The notes under the pieces are model-generated. The model saw only the letters and a program-made list of their open reading frames with translations. It was not told the origin of the DNA and ran no database searches. 64,000 nt of DNA from JAYKGU01 sp035285585 (GTDB taxonomy: Bacteria; Cyanobacteriota; Cyanobacteriia; CAKZMO01), in assembly GCA_035285585.1 (NCBI GenBank), contig JAYKGU010000250.1:4664-68663 (forward strand), written 5' to 3'. Positions within the stretch are counted from its first letter, which is position 1; the number at the start of each line of letters is the position of its first letter. The position numbers were made by a program, and so were the translations under genes. This document shows, piece after piece, positions 51,994-60,675 of the stretch.

Positions 51994-52362
51994 ATTCCTG
52001 AGCAACTGACCCTGACCGTAAGTTTGAGGGGCACACGCGAGGTCAGGGATAATTGTCAGCTATTCCGCATGGTCGGGTTAATGGATGCCTTTTCCATACC
52101 CACATTTACTAAGGTGATTGAAAAGTATGCCGAGCAGGATCCCAAAAACCTTATTCTGGATCTCACTCAAATCACCTTCATCGATAGTTCTGGACTTGGT
52201 GCCCTGGTTCAGCTGGTCAAAAAACTACAGAATGTGGGTGGAAGTCTACAGGTAGTGACGAATTCCCGCGTCACTCAAACCGTCAAACTCGTCAAACTCG
52301 AAAGTTTTCTGTCATTGCAGCCTTCATTGGAAGATGCAGTAAAAAAGCTTAAGGGAGAATAG
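51994..52362 (+). CDS. STAS-domain anti-sigma factor antagonist, apparently without ATG/GTG start
   Basis: About 122 residues with the STAS motif FIDSSGLGALVQL (Ser) and QLFRMVGLMDAFSIPTF. The frame upstream of the TTG at 52024 encodes LTLTVSLRGTREVRDN, which fits the first STAS strand. The in-frame stop at 51979-51981 leaves no ATG or GTG between. GGGAGGGA (51983-51990) sits just before an in-frame ATT at 51994, taken here as start. CTG 52006 or TTG 52024 are alternatives. Confidence 0.8.
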   Translation: MPEQLTLTVSLRGTREVRDNCQLFRMVGLMDAFSIPTFTKVIEKYAEQDPKNLILDLTQITFIDSSGLGALVQLVKKLQNVGGSLQVVTNSRVTQTVKLVKLESFLSLQPSLEDAVKKLKGE

Positions 52363-52450
52363 TGCGAAGAGAAAACCATGGGTTAAACCCTGGCTAGCAT
52401 GTCCAGGGTTTGGCCTTTTGTGATAGTGCATACCTCAGATATGGGTGCCC

Positions 52451-52864
52451 ATGTTCCAACCCTGGTTAGGTACTCAGATCAATGATGGGCAAGTCCAGCA
52501 GCTATCGCCGGCAGCCCTTGCATACATAGGTGATGCGGTTTACGAGCTATATGTGCGGGTTTACTATCTTTACCCGCCAAAGCGGCTCCACGCCCAGCAT
52601 GTTCAGGTTGTTCAGCAGGTTCGGGCAGAAAGTCAGGCCCAGCATCTGCAGGTACTGCGGCCCTACCTTAAGGAGGATGAGTTGGAAATCGTGCGACGAG
52701 GCCGCAATGCGACCTCCAAACCTCCCAAGCGCATGGATCTCACTCTCTATCAACAGGCTACGAGTTTTGAAACCCTGGTTGGCTATCTGTACTTGACAAA
52801 TTGCGATCGCCTCCACGAGCTTTTTGAGCTACTCTGCTTTGAAGTTTTTCCAGAAAAGGTCTAG
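52451..52864 (+). CDS. mrnC: Mini-ribonuclease III
   Basis: A 137-residue RNase III-like domain without a dsRNA-binding domain, which matures 23S rRNA in bacteria. Catalytic residues are visible in LAYIGDAVYELYVRVY and the C-terminal FETLVGYLYLTN. AESQAQHLQVLRP and VRRGRNATSKPPK match the family. ATG 52451. It precedes rlmB on the same strand, linking two rRNA maturation functions. Confidence 0.94.
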   Translation: MFQPWLGTQINDGQVQQLSPAALAYIGDAVYELYVRVYYLYPPKRLHAQHVQVVQQVRAESQAQHLQVLRPYLKEDELEIVRRGRNATSKPPKRMDLTLYQQATSFETLVGYLYLTNCDRLHELFELLCFEVFPEKV

Positions 52865-53223
52865 TTTCGTTCGATTATTCCTGTTTCTTCGAAGCTAGCT
52901 TCGCTATCCTGGTGATGGTGTGGCCAGAAGACGTCGCTAGAACTGAGCGTTCTTATTAAAATATAGGCAAGCGGGCATCAGAATTTGGCAAGGTAGTCAA
53001 TCCTGGAAGTAAAAGTTTTTTGTAATAGAATTTAAGGCTTGAACCGGATAGCAGGTTTTTGGACGAGCAAACGGCACCGGGGATCAGGGGATCAATTTTA
53101 TAGCCGCCGCCCGAGGTTGGGGATCGGCGTCGAGGGTGGGAGCAAGCCGAAGCGATCGCCTACCCTTAGCTCAGTGAGTTGAGCAAATGTCAGGGTGACC
53201 AAACACTAGGAGATTTAATCAAA
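52865..53223. other. Intergenic region before rlmB
   Basis: About 360 bp. It contains a HIP1 site and, at 53207-53211, the AGGAG ribosome binding site of rlmB. No tRNA-like or other RNA signature seen. Confidence 0.4.
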
Positions 53224-54246
53224 ATGGCAACCAATCACCAGAAGCCAAAGCCCAGTAAGCGCACCTCTGGTGTTGTGGGCGGGAGAAGAACAGCAAAATT
53301 TCGGGGCGATCGCCCCACAACCCGCTCTGCTTCGTCTGAAACTCGTCGTCCTCCCCGATCCCTGCGCCCCCGTCAGGCTCGCGTAACGGCCCTAGAGTCC
53401 GATCCCCAACCACAGGTAGCGGATTCTGTGGCAGCAGATGAATCCCCCGATTTGATTTACGGGCGGCGGGCGGTAATTGCGGCGCTGGAGAGCCAACGTC
53501 CACTTAATCGGCTGTGGATTACTTCCCGGCTGCGGTACGATAGCCAGTTTCATACCCTCCTGCTGAAGGCCAAAGAGCAGGGGACTGTTATTGACGAAGT
53601 AGACTTTCATCGCCTGAATCAAATTACCGATGGCGGTACCCACCAGGGAGTGGCTGCCCAGGTTGCTCCTTACGAGTATCTTGATCTCGGTGATCTGATT
53701 GAAAAGGCCAAAGCTGCTACCAAGCATCCGGTGCTGGTGGTGGCCGATGGCATCACCGATCCCCACAATTTGGGAGCCATCATTCGCACAGCGGAGGCCA
53801 TTGGGGCTAATGGGTTAGTGATCCCCCAACGTCGGGCCGTTGGGATCACGTCAACCGTAGCCAAGGTGGCGGTGGGTGCGTTAGAAACATTTCCAGTAGC
53901 CAGGGTTGTCAATTTGAATCGCGCCTTGGAAGAATTGAAGGCAGCGGGCTTTTGGATTTACGGTACGGCTGAAGATGCGCCTCAGCCAGTGCATACTACC
54001 CAGTTTGACGGGGCGATCGCCATCATTGTTGGGTCTGAGGGCGCTGGGTTAAGTTTTGCTACTCAAAAGAGTTGTGATGTTCTGGTTTCCATTCCTCTGG
54101 TAGGCAGTACGCCGAGCCTGAATGCATCGGTAGCAGCGGGGATGGTACTCTACGAAATTTATCGGCAGCGATGGTCAAACACCCTGCGTTTAGGGGGTTT
54201 ACAAGAGAAAGGGACTCAGAGTATAAAGAACCATGAATCTTCTTAA
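53224..54246 (+). CDS. rlmB: TrmH-family 23S rRNA 2'-O-methyltransferase RlmB
   Basis: A 340-residue SPOUT enzyme methylating guanosine 2251 of 23S rRNA in E. coli. The first 85 residues are a basic low-complexity extension. The substrate-binding domain starts at LIYGRRAVIAALESQRPLNR. Catalytic motifs are DPHNLGAIIRTAEAIGANGLVIP, AIAIIVGSEGAGLS and SIPLVGSTPSLNASVAAGMVLYEI. The start ATG 53224 is set by AGGAG (53207-53211); the 15 residues before it are not family-like. Confidence 0.92.
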   Translation: MATNHQKPKPSKRTSGVVGGRRTAKFRGDRPTTRSASSETRRPPRSLRPRQARVTALESDPQPQVADSVAADESPDLIYGRRAVIAALESQRPLNRLWITSRLRYDSQFHTLLLKAKEQGTVIDEVDFHRLNQITDGGTHQGVAAQVAPYEYLDLGDLIEKAKAATKHPVLVVADGITDPHNLGAIIRTAEAIGANGLVIPQRRAVGITSTVAKVAVGALETFPVARVVNLNRALEELKAAGFWIYGTAEDAPQPVHTTQFDGAIAIIVGSEGAGLSFATQKSCDVLVSIPLVGSTPSLNASVAAGMVLYEIYRQRWSNTLRLGGLQEKGTQSIKNHESS

Positions 54247-54371
54247 AGGTAAGTAAACGATCAGTACGCCTGTCAATACTTCGAATTAAACATTTTTGGA
54301 TTCGGCATAGGGCGAATGTTTGAGTGCAGTTAGCTGCAGTACGGTAAACCGATTTAGGATAATAGGGAGCA

Positions 54372-54656
54372 ATGAAGGAAATGTGGACAAGCTTACTTCG
54401 GGTACTTGGGTTGGCCTGGTGGGTCGAAATCAAGACAGACAACCCCCGCTGTACCTACTACTTTGGGCCATTCTCCAGCAGTGAAGAGGCGGATGCGGAG
54501 AAACCCGGCTACATCGAAGACCTAGAGCAAGAAGGGGCAACCAACATTCGCGTTTCGTTGATGCGCGGCAAGCCGACCGTTCTAACCATCTACGAGGAGA
54601 AATCGGATGCAGGGCGTGAAGGAGGCGCTACGCCTGCATTTAGCGGTCAGGCTTAA
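54372..54656 (+). CDS. DUF1816 protein
   Basis: A 94-residue cyanobacterial protein of DUF1816: MKEMWTSLLRVLGLAWWVEIKTDNP, CTYYFGPFSSSEEAD, GYIEDLEQEGATNIRV. The Trp-rich N-terminus and CTYYFGPF are diagnostic. Function unknown; some relatives are linked to phycobilisome linker-like folds. Stands alone, converging on the hydrolase gene. Confidence 0.88.
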   Translation: MKEMWTSLLRVLGLAWWVEIKTDNPRCTYYFGPFSSSEEADAEKPGYIEDLEQEGATNIRVSLMRGKPTVLTIYEEKSDAGREGGATPAFSGQA

Positions 54657-54685
54657 GCTCTTCAGCAGCAGATACCTCTACTTCC

Positions 54686-55564
54686 CTAGGGATACGAATT
54701 AGGGGTGCTGTGCCACTGAGATTGGTGTTTGTTGAGCCATTGCCCGATATCAGCCATCACTTGCTCAGGGATCTCCCAGGGAAACAGGTGAGCCGTGTTG
54801 GGATAGCAGTGATAGTCGCAGTCTGCTAGAGCCTGGGCCGTTTCCAGGCTAGACGCAGCGGTAATATGGCGATCGCACTCGCCACTAAGCATCAGGCAGG
54901 GACACTGAATGGCTGGCAAATCCTCCAGTCGGTTGTATCCCTGCCTTAATTCTTGCGTGAGGGCCTGGGTGGCCCACCGGGAGGTTTGCAAATAGGCGGG
55001 GATGCCCTCGCGGGCGATGTGGCGGTAGGTGGCCGGGGTGTGCTGCTGAATCAGGTAGCCAAAGAGCGATCGCCTGCCAAAGGTGTCAATTACCCACTGC
55101 CAGTCGGGGTTAATAGCACTGGCCAGGGCAGCAATGCCGGTATTGACCGTTTCCGGCCAGGCAGTCGCAGGATGACTACTGCGGGGACGGGCGGCGGTAG
55201 CTACTAGAATCAGTCCGCTGACTCGATGGGGGTACTGCAAGGCCAGCTCCAGAGCCAGGATTCCACCCAGGGACCAACCCAACAGGATCCCACTATCTAC
55301 CTGTTGCCGATCCAGCAGCGCCTTCAGATCCGCCAGGTGATCCCTCATGGAAAAGGGCTGGCGGACAGAACTCCTGCCATACCCTCGCAGGTCGGGAGCG
55401 ATGGTACGAAACTGCGGGGACAGGGCGTCGGTAAACACTGACATGGCGTCACCAGAGCCAGGATGGCCATGCAGACAAACGATGGGATAGCCGCTGCCCC
55501 GAACGATACAGGCCAACGACAGAGGAGCTTGGGGCGATCGCCCCGGAAACGGCTGATCAGGCAA
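54686..55564 (-). CDS. Alpha/beta hydrolase
   Basis: A 292-residue alpha/beta-hydrolase fold enzyme. The oxyanion region is VCLHGHPGSGDAM, the nucleophile elbow is LLGWSLGGILALELALQYP (Ser), and the acid/His positions are LMLSGECDRH and YPNTAHLFPWEIPE. The catalytic triad is complete by eye. Substrate cannot be inferred; no pathway neighbours. Confidence 0.9.
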   Translation of the reverse strand: MPDQPFPGRSPQAPLSLACIVRGSGYPIVCLHGHPGSGDAMSVFTDALSPQFRTIAPDLRGYGRSSVRQPFSMRDHLADLKALLDRQQVDSGILLGWSLGGILALELALQYPHRVSGLILVATAARPRSSHPATAWPETVNTGIAALASAINPDWQWVIDTFGRRSLFGYLIQQHTPATYRHIAREGIPAYLQTSRWATQALTQELRQGYNRLEDLPAIQCPCLMLSGECDRHITAASSLETAQALADCDYHCYPNTAHLFPWEIPEQVMADIGQWLNKHQSQWHSTPNSYP

Positions 55565-55630
55565 GGGACGGACAGCTAACGATATGGGGTTGACGATATC
55601 CTGCGAACCCCTGTTCTGTCAAATAGTATT

Positions 55631-55751
55631 TGCTTAAGCTGAGAAAATTTAGTTGGATAGGAATCCAGAATCCAGGAACAGAAATCAGGAGGGATCTGGC
55701 TTCTGGCTCCTGGTTTCGGAATTCTGTCCCTGGGAAAGCTGCCCGCTTCAA
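55631..55751 (+). repeat. Dispersed intergenic repeat, copy B
   Basis: Counterpart of 35275-35390 with clear alignment through GGATAGGAATCCAGAATCC, GGATCTGGCTTCTGGCTCC, GGAATTCTGTCCCTGGGAAA. It fills most of the gap between the alpha/beta hydrolase and the beta-lactamase-fold gene. Longer than copy A by a few bases. Confidence 0.75.
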
Positions 55752-55780
55752 GGAGATCCCGGATCAAGGAAAACACTGGA

Positions 55781-57124
55781 TCAAAGGTGCCCGACTGCGA
55801 GGATGTGGGCGGCAATTTCTCGGATGATCTGCCGCAGGGCGATCGCGTTGTGGCTGTGATCCAGGGTAACGGTGATGATGTAGTGCTCATCACGGATTTT
55901 GGTAGCCACTGTGGTGCCTAACACCCTGGAGTTTTGCCCGGTTTTCTCCCCCGCCCAGATTACTTCAGGATTGAGATTGGCAAGGGCGGCATAGCCCAAT
56001 TCGCGATCGCGCTGTTTGAGCAAAAAATTCATCAGCACCAGGTCGCTGGGCCGTTCTGCCCGGTAAACCTGCACCATCATGGCGGTCAGCTCATCGGTTG
56101 TGAGGATGTTTGTCCGGCGTTTGCCCACCGCTGGCCAGGGAATGGTGCGATCGCCCACCAGCTTGTTGCCTACGACGGTTTGGGTATAGCCGCGATCGCG
56201 CAGTATTTGATTAATGGGATCAAACCCTCCCATGAAGTCAATAATCTCGTTGGTGGCAATATTACTGCTGTGGATGATCATCCGCTCCAAAACTCGGCGG
56301 AGAGAATAGGTCGCCCCCGCTTGAATATCCGATCCGTCTTCGGTGTAATTGCCAGGCTTAACGGATAGTGGTGCATCCAGGATCAGGCCCTCGTCCGCCA
56401 CCTTTTGCAGCGCTGTTATGGCAATGGGGACTTTTATTAAGCTGGCAGGGCTGGCGGGGGGCACCTTACCGTTGAGGCGACGGCACGCCTGCGTAGACAC
56501 CTGACACACGGTGATGCGTACTCGTGAACTGGCGACCCCAGCCCGATTAACCACATCCAGCAAAAAGTGCGAACGGACTGTGTCAAAGCGATAGCGAATT
56601 TCAGCCAGATTCGGCTCGTAGTCGTGGAGCTTGCGCTGGGCATCGGCGTAACGTTTAGATTCGGAGGGAATGCTTTGCAGGGTCACCATTGCCTGCTGCC
56701 AGAGGGCGTGAATACGTTCCAGATGGTCCAGGGTCAAATTGGGCCGTTTCCCCAGCCTCACCGCTTCTCCAGCCAGATCGAGAGCCTGCTCCCAAGTTTC
56801 TTCCGCTGTTGCTTCAATGGTGCTGTGGGCGTTGAATGCCTGCATGCGGTGGCGGAGCGGGGTTGGTCGCTCAACCACTGCCCATGCTGCCGCAGCTTTG
56901 GACTGTGGGGAGGTGCTTCTGTCCTGGGTTTGCAAGAGCGGGGGGCGATCGCGCCGCGCCGACCCGTCAGGCTTAGAGGTATCGGGAACCGTCAGCACCT
57001 TTCCCCAGGGCAGGAGACCAACCGGAGTCAAGGCCGGTGACGTATGGAAGATGGTGTAGGCGCTTGCCAACCCCAGGGTTAACAGAGAAAATTTCGCCGC
57101 TCTTTTCAACCAGCCCATCAGCAC
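55781..57124 (-). CDS. Class A beta-lactamase-fold serine hydrolase
   Basis: A 447-residue protein with an N-terminal helix (WLKRAAKFSLLTLGLASAYTIF). The middle 150 residues of mostly polar, partly helical sequence precede a penicillin-recognising domain. The motifs are Ser-x-x-Lys in SPASLIKVPIAITAL, SSN in MIIHSSNIATNEI and KTG in IWAGEKTGQNSRVLGT. The domain organisation differs from the paralogue at 35475, with no Pro/Arg-rich tail. Likely a periplasmic envelope enzyme. Confidence 0.85.
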   Translation of the reverse strand: MLMGWLKRAAKFSLLTLGLASAYTIFHTSPALTPVGLLPWGKVLTVPDTSKPDGSARRDRPPLLQTQDRSTSPQSKAAAAWAVVERPTPLRHRMQAFNAHSTIEATAEETWEQALDLAGEAVRLGKRPNLTLDHLERIHALWQQAMVTLQSIPSESKRYADAQRKLHDYEPNLAEIRYRFDTVRSHFLLDVVNRAGVASSRVRITVCQVSTQACRRLNGKVPPASPASLIKVPIAITALQKVADEGLILDAPLSVKPGNYTEDGSDIQAGATYSLRRVLERMIIHSSNIATNEIIDFMGGFDPINQILRDRGYTQTVVGNKLVGDRTIPWPAVGKRRTNILTTDELTAMMVQVYRAERPSDLVLMNFLLKQRDRELGYAALANLNPEVIWAGEKTGQNSRVLGTTVATKIRDEHYIITVTLDHSHNAIALRQIIREIAAHILAVGHL

Positions 57125-57583
57125 CCCTCACCCCCACCTGTTGGCGCTGCAAACCGATAGCTGCAGCCGAAAAAGTTTTATAACAGGACTGACGCACTGT
57201 GTGCGGCGTCCTGGGATTCTGGGTGGTTTTGTAGCGCGCAGTGCCCACAAACCCACCGAATTCTGTAAATCCTACACAATGAAAAATCTATCTTAAGGAG
57301 GAACTATTCTCCGTTAAGGAGAATACAGTCCTTCAAGCTGGGAACGCGATAGGGGAAAGGGCGATCGCCAAGCGGTTGGAAAAATTCTTTGGACAGCAAT
57401 ATTTGTTGAGAACGGCTAAGAGTTTTGCAGAGGGGCGTTTTCCTGTGGCACCATGAAAGCCTGGTGCAGTTAGAGGCTGTCCCTTAAAAAATTGGGAAAA
57501 TTAAGAAATTGGCTCAACCATTTCCCCGAAAAACACAGGATTAAGAATTCAGGATTTAGCAGGATTTAGGATCTATAACCGCC
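57125..57583. other. Divergent promoter region with hairpin
   Basis: About 460 bp between a minus-strand and a plus-strand gene. A 7-bp stem ATTCTCC/GGAGAAT (57306-57312 and 57318-57324) repeats part of the preceding TTAAGGAGG, suggesting an operator or a leader element for the gene at 57584. Confidence 0.45.
57306..57324. promoter_or_regulatory. Inverted repeat upstream of agmatinase-family gene
   Basis: ATTCTCC-GTTAA-GGAGAAT. The GGAG half repeats the TTAAGGAG seen about 20 bp earlier. Position about 260 bp before the start codon of the next gene is far for a classical operator, so either a long leader exists or the site serves the divergent gene. Confidence 0.3.
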
Positions 57584-58513
57584 ATGACCCCAGCCACCGG
57601 TGCAGCCGCTCTGCCGTCTAACCTGACAGAAGAGCATGAATTTCCCTTTTTAGGAGCTGAAGTCGCAGTTCCCTACGAAACAGCCAGAATTGTCATTCTG
57701 CCCATTCCTTTTGAGCGCACCACCACCTATCGCCAGGGGTGCCAGCATGGGCCAGCCGCCATTTTAGAAGCGTCTCACCAGGTGGAGTATTACGACGACG
57801 AATTGGCGGGCGAAGCGTTTCATGCGGGCATTTTTACCTGCGGGGCGATCGCCGATACCCGCCTCAACCCCAACCTAACCTCCGAGGAGATGTTGGCAGT
57901 CACCCAAAGCGCCACCGAGGTTCTGATCGACGACGGCAAGTTTGTTATTGCCCTGGGGGGCGAACACAGCATCACCGAAGGCATCGTGGCCGCTTATCAG
58001 CAACGGAGCGGTGAGCCATTTACAGTCGTCCAGATCGACGCCCACGGCGATCTGCGCCACGAGTATGAGGGATCGATCCACAACCACGCCTGCGTCATGC
58101 GTCGGGTAGTGGATATGGGCATTCCAACGGTGCAAATCGGGATTCGTAGCCTTTGCCGGGAAGAGGCGCAGCTAATCCGCGATCAGAACCTGCCAATTCT
58201 CTGGGCGCGGGACATCGCCACCCAGCCTGATTGGATGGAACGGGCGATCGCCCAAATCCCCACCCGCAATGTGTTTCTCACCATTGACCTGGATGGGATT
58301 GACCCGGCCCTGATGCCGGGAGTGGGCACGCCAGAGCCAGGTGGCCTCAGTTGGTATGGTCTGCTGGCGTTTCTCAAACGCCTATTTGATACCCACACAG
58401 TCATTGGCTGCGATGTCATGGAGCTGGCTCCGGTGAGCGATTCGGTTGTCTCAGAATTTACCGCCGCCAGGCTGGTCTATAAATTAATTGGCTACCAATC
58501 AGGGGTAAAGTAG
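57584..58513 (+). CDS. speB: Agmatinase-family ureohydrolase
   Basis: A 309-residue arginase-superfamily enzyme with all manganese-ligand motifs: ALGGEHSITEGIV, VVQIDAHGDLRHEYEG, HNHACVMRRV, LTIDLDGIDPALMPGVGTPEPGG. Agmatinase removes urea from agmatine, giving putrescine. Some cyanobacterial proteins formerly called agmatinase hydrolyse guanidine instead, usually next to HypAB-like nickel accessory genes; none are adjacent here, so agmatinase is the default. Confidence 0.85.
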   Translation: MTPATGAAALPSNLTEEHEFPFLGAEVAVPYETARIVILPIPFERTTTYRQGCQHGPAAILEASHQVEYYDDELAGEAFHAGIFTCGAIADTRLNPNLTSEEMLAVTQSATEVLIDDGKFVIALGGEHSITEGIVAAYQQRSGEPFTVVQIDAHGDLRHEYEGSIHNHACVMRRVVDMGIPTVQIGIRSLCREEAQLIRDQNLPILWARDIATQPDWMERAIAQIPTRNVFLTIDLDGIDPALMPGVGTPEPGGLSWYGLLAFLKRLFDTHTVIGCDVMELAPVSDSVVSEFTAARLVYKLIGYQSGVK

Positions 58514-58552
58514 GGTTGAGTCGGCTGAACTATCACTAATTCGGGCATTCCC

Positions 58553-59113
58553 ATGATGCAAGTTAATCCAGACATCAATTGCTATGCTCCAGACTTTGAG
58601 TTACCTGGCGTAGATGGCAGTGTGCATCATCTGACCCGTTATCTGGAGAGTCACCGGGCAATTGGCGTGGTCGTCATGTGTAACCACTGCCCCTATGTGC
58701 GGGGTTACCTGGAGCGGCTCAGACATATCCAAGCGGACTACGCCCCCCAGGGGTTTACCCTGATTGGCATTAATGGCAACGACGACCGCCGCTACCCTGA
58801 CGACAGCTTTGACCAGATGAAAGTTTTTGCCACTGAAAACGACCTGAATTTTCCCTATCTGCGCGATGTGACCCAGGATGTGGTGCGCACCTTTGGGGCC
58901 GACCGCACGCCAGAAGTATTTTTGCTGAATCGGGAGGGCGTCATTTGCTACCGGGGGGCGATCGACGATAACCCGACAGCGGCCAGCCAGGTGAAGACTC
59001 AGTATTTGCGCGAGGCGATCGCCCAGTTGCTCAGCAACACCCCCATCACTGTTGCGGAAACACCTGCGGTTGGCTGTTCCGTTAAGTGGCGAGATCTGGA
59101 CGGCGGCCATTGA
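58553..59113 (+). CDS. Thioredoxin-fold peroxiredoxin-like protein
   Basis: A 186-residue protein of the AhpC/TSA-like cyanobacterial type. APDFELPGVDGSVHHLTRYL opens the fold. The redox pair is MCNHCPYVRGYLERL (CxxC), followed by FTLIGINGNDDRRYPDDSFD and TPEVFLLNREGVICYRGAIDDNP. The CxxC in place of the usual peroxiredoxin Cys-Thr motif suggests a thiol-disulfide role. It starts about 40 bp after the agmatinase-family gene and may be cotranscribed. Confidence 0.87.
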   Translation: MMQVNPDINCYAPDFELPGVDGSVHHLTRYLESHRAIGVVVMCNHCPYVRGYLERLRHIQADYAPQGFTLIGINGNDDRRYPDDSFDQMKVFATENDLNFPYLRDVTQDVVRTFGADRTPEVFLLNREGVICYRGAIDDNPTAASQVKTQYLREAIAQLLSNTPITVAETPAVGCSVKWRDLDGGH

Positions 59114-59283
59114 AACTCTATAACTTCAGTGATTCCAACCGAGTTTCATTCAGTATTTTGGGAGGGCGTTCAGTATTTAAAGGAACATAAAAGTTTCCTA
59201 AAGCCAACTTATAAGTATCCCTACCTCCTGATCTGCTGCTATCTTAGGTGGGAAGTTCGTTAGCGTGGGAAGGCTTTGGTGGC

Positions 59284-60012
59284 ATGGGAACTCAATATCG
59301 GAGGGTTTTGCTGAAGTTGAGCGGAGAAGCCCTCATGGGCCAGCTCGAATATGGGATCGATCCCGACGTGGTCGAGAAGATTGCGCAAGAAATTAGCGAA
59401 GTGGTGGCTACGGGGGTAGAAATTGCCATCGTCGTCGGGGGCGGCAATATTTTTCGCGGCATCAAAGGAGCCGCCTCTGGCATGGACCGGGCAACCGCAG
59501 ACTACATCGGTATGATCTCGACCGTGATGAATGCCATGACCCTGCAAGATGCCCTGGAGCGTATTGGCGTTCCCACCCGTGTGCAAACCGCGATTGAAAT
59601 GAAAGAAGTGGCGGAACCCTACATCCGGCGACGCGCCATCCGTCACCTGGAAAAGGGGCGCATTGTCATTTTTGGGGCTGGGTCAGGAAATCCGTTCTTC
59701 ACAACCGACACCACCGCCGCTTTGCGGGCCGCCGAAATCAACGCTGATGTCGTTTTCAAAGCTACAAAGGTAGACGGCATCTACGATTCAGACCCAAAAA
59801 CCAACCCGAAAGCGCGACGCTATCAGAGCTTAACCTATGGCCACGTTTTAACCCATGATCTGCGGGTAATGGACAGCACTGCGATCGCACTGTGCAAAGA
59901 TAACAATATCCCCATCATTGTGTTCGACCTGTCGGTGCCTGGAAACATTCGTCGAGCCGTGATGGGAGAAGCCATCGGAACAATTGTTGGAGGTTCCTGT
60001 GAAGTTAGCTGA
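59284..60012 (+). CDS. pyrH: UMP kinase
   Basis: Phosphorylates UMP to UDP. The 242-residue amino-acid-kinase-fold protein shows YRRVLLKLSGEALMG, IAIVVGGGNIFRG, DYIGMISTVMNAMTLQDALE, RHLEKGRIVIFGAGSGNPFFTTDTTAALRA and KATKVDGIYDSDP. The ATG 59284 matches the family start, although the frame is open to 59248. It overlaps frr by 14 bp, so the two are coupled. Confidence 0.97.
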   Translation: MGTQYRRVLLKLSGEALMGQLEYGIDPDVVEKIAQEISEVVATGVEIAIVVGGGNIFRGIKGAASGMDRATADYIGMISTVMNAMTLQDALERIGVPTRVQTAIEMKEVAEPYIRRRAIRHLEKGRIVIFGAGSGNPFFTTDTTAALRAAEINADVVFKATKVDGIYDSDPKTNPKARRYQSLTYGHVLTHDLRVMDSTAIALCKDNNIPIIVFDLSVPGNIRRAVMGEAIGTIVGGSCEVS

Positions 60013-60547
60013 AGTTGAAAGTAAGATGCAGCAATCGGTGGAAGCCACGCAGCGATCGTTTAATACGATTCGCACCGGGCGCGCCAATGCCAGCATCCTC
60101 GATCGCGTCATGGTGGACTACTATGGCAGCCCCACACCCCTCAAATCCCTTGCCAATATCAGCACGCCCGACTCAAGTACGATTTTGATCCAGCCTTACG
60201 ATCGGGGCAGTTTGACGACCGTTGAGAAGGCCATTTCCCTGTCAGATATTGGGCTGACGCCAAGTAATGACGGCTCGGTGGTGCGCCTGAACATCCCCCC
60301 GCTGACCAGCGATCGCCGTAAAGAGCTGGTTAAGCTTGCGGCCAAATTTGCCGAAGAAGGCAAAGTGGCGGTCCGCAATATCCGTCGAGACGCCATTGAT
60401 GAGGTGCGTAAGCAAGAAAAAGACAGCTCTCTTTCGAAAGATGAAGCCCGCGATCTACAAGACGATATTCAGAAAGTCACCGACAAGTATATCCAAAAGA
60501 TAGATGACATTTTGGCTGAGAAAGAAAAGGACATTATGACGGTTTGA
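59999..60547 (+). CDS. frr: Ribosome recycling factor
   Basis: Releases ribosomes from mRNA after termination. The 182-residue protein begins with GTG (VKLAEVESKMQQSV), then TIRTGRANASILDRVMVDYYG, LIQPYDRGSLTTVEKAI, NIPPLTSDRRKELVKLAAKFAEEGKVAVRNIRRDA. GGAGG (59989-59993) at 5-bp spacing selects the GTG at 59999 over the upstream TTG. The order pyrH-frr is conserved widely in bacteria. Confidence 0.97.
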   Translation: MKLAEVESKMQQSVEATQRSFNTIRTGRANASILDRVMVDYYGSPTPLKSLANISTPDSSTILIQPYDRGSLTTVEKAISLSDIGLTPSNDGSVVRLNIPPLTSDRRKELVKLAAKFAEEGKVAVRNIRRDAIDEVRKQEKDSSLSKDEARDLQDDIQKVTDKYIQKIDDILAEKEKDIMTV

Positions 60548-60675
60548 AGCCGTGCGATCGCCCCGCGTTTGCTCCCAAAATTGCGGTGATTTGGACGTCT
60601 TTTTCCGGTAGGGATGTGGCCCTGCCATGTCCCTATCTCTGAATGGGGATCCTTGGGCGTGAAAAGGGGGAATAG

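Noticed and set aside
52865..53223. tRNA or other stable RNA in the gap before rlmB
   Set aside because: No TPsiC-loop consensus or cloverleaf could be built by eye.
60609..60636. Hairpin after frr as a terminator
   Set aside because: The stem has mismatches and no T-run follows on either strand.
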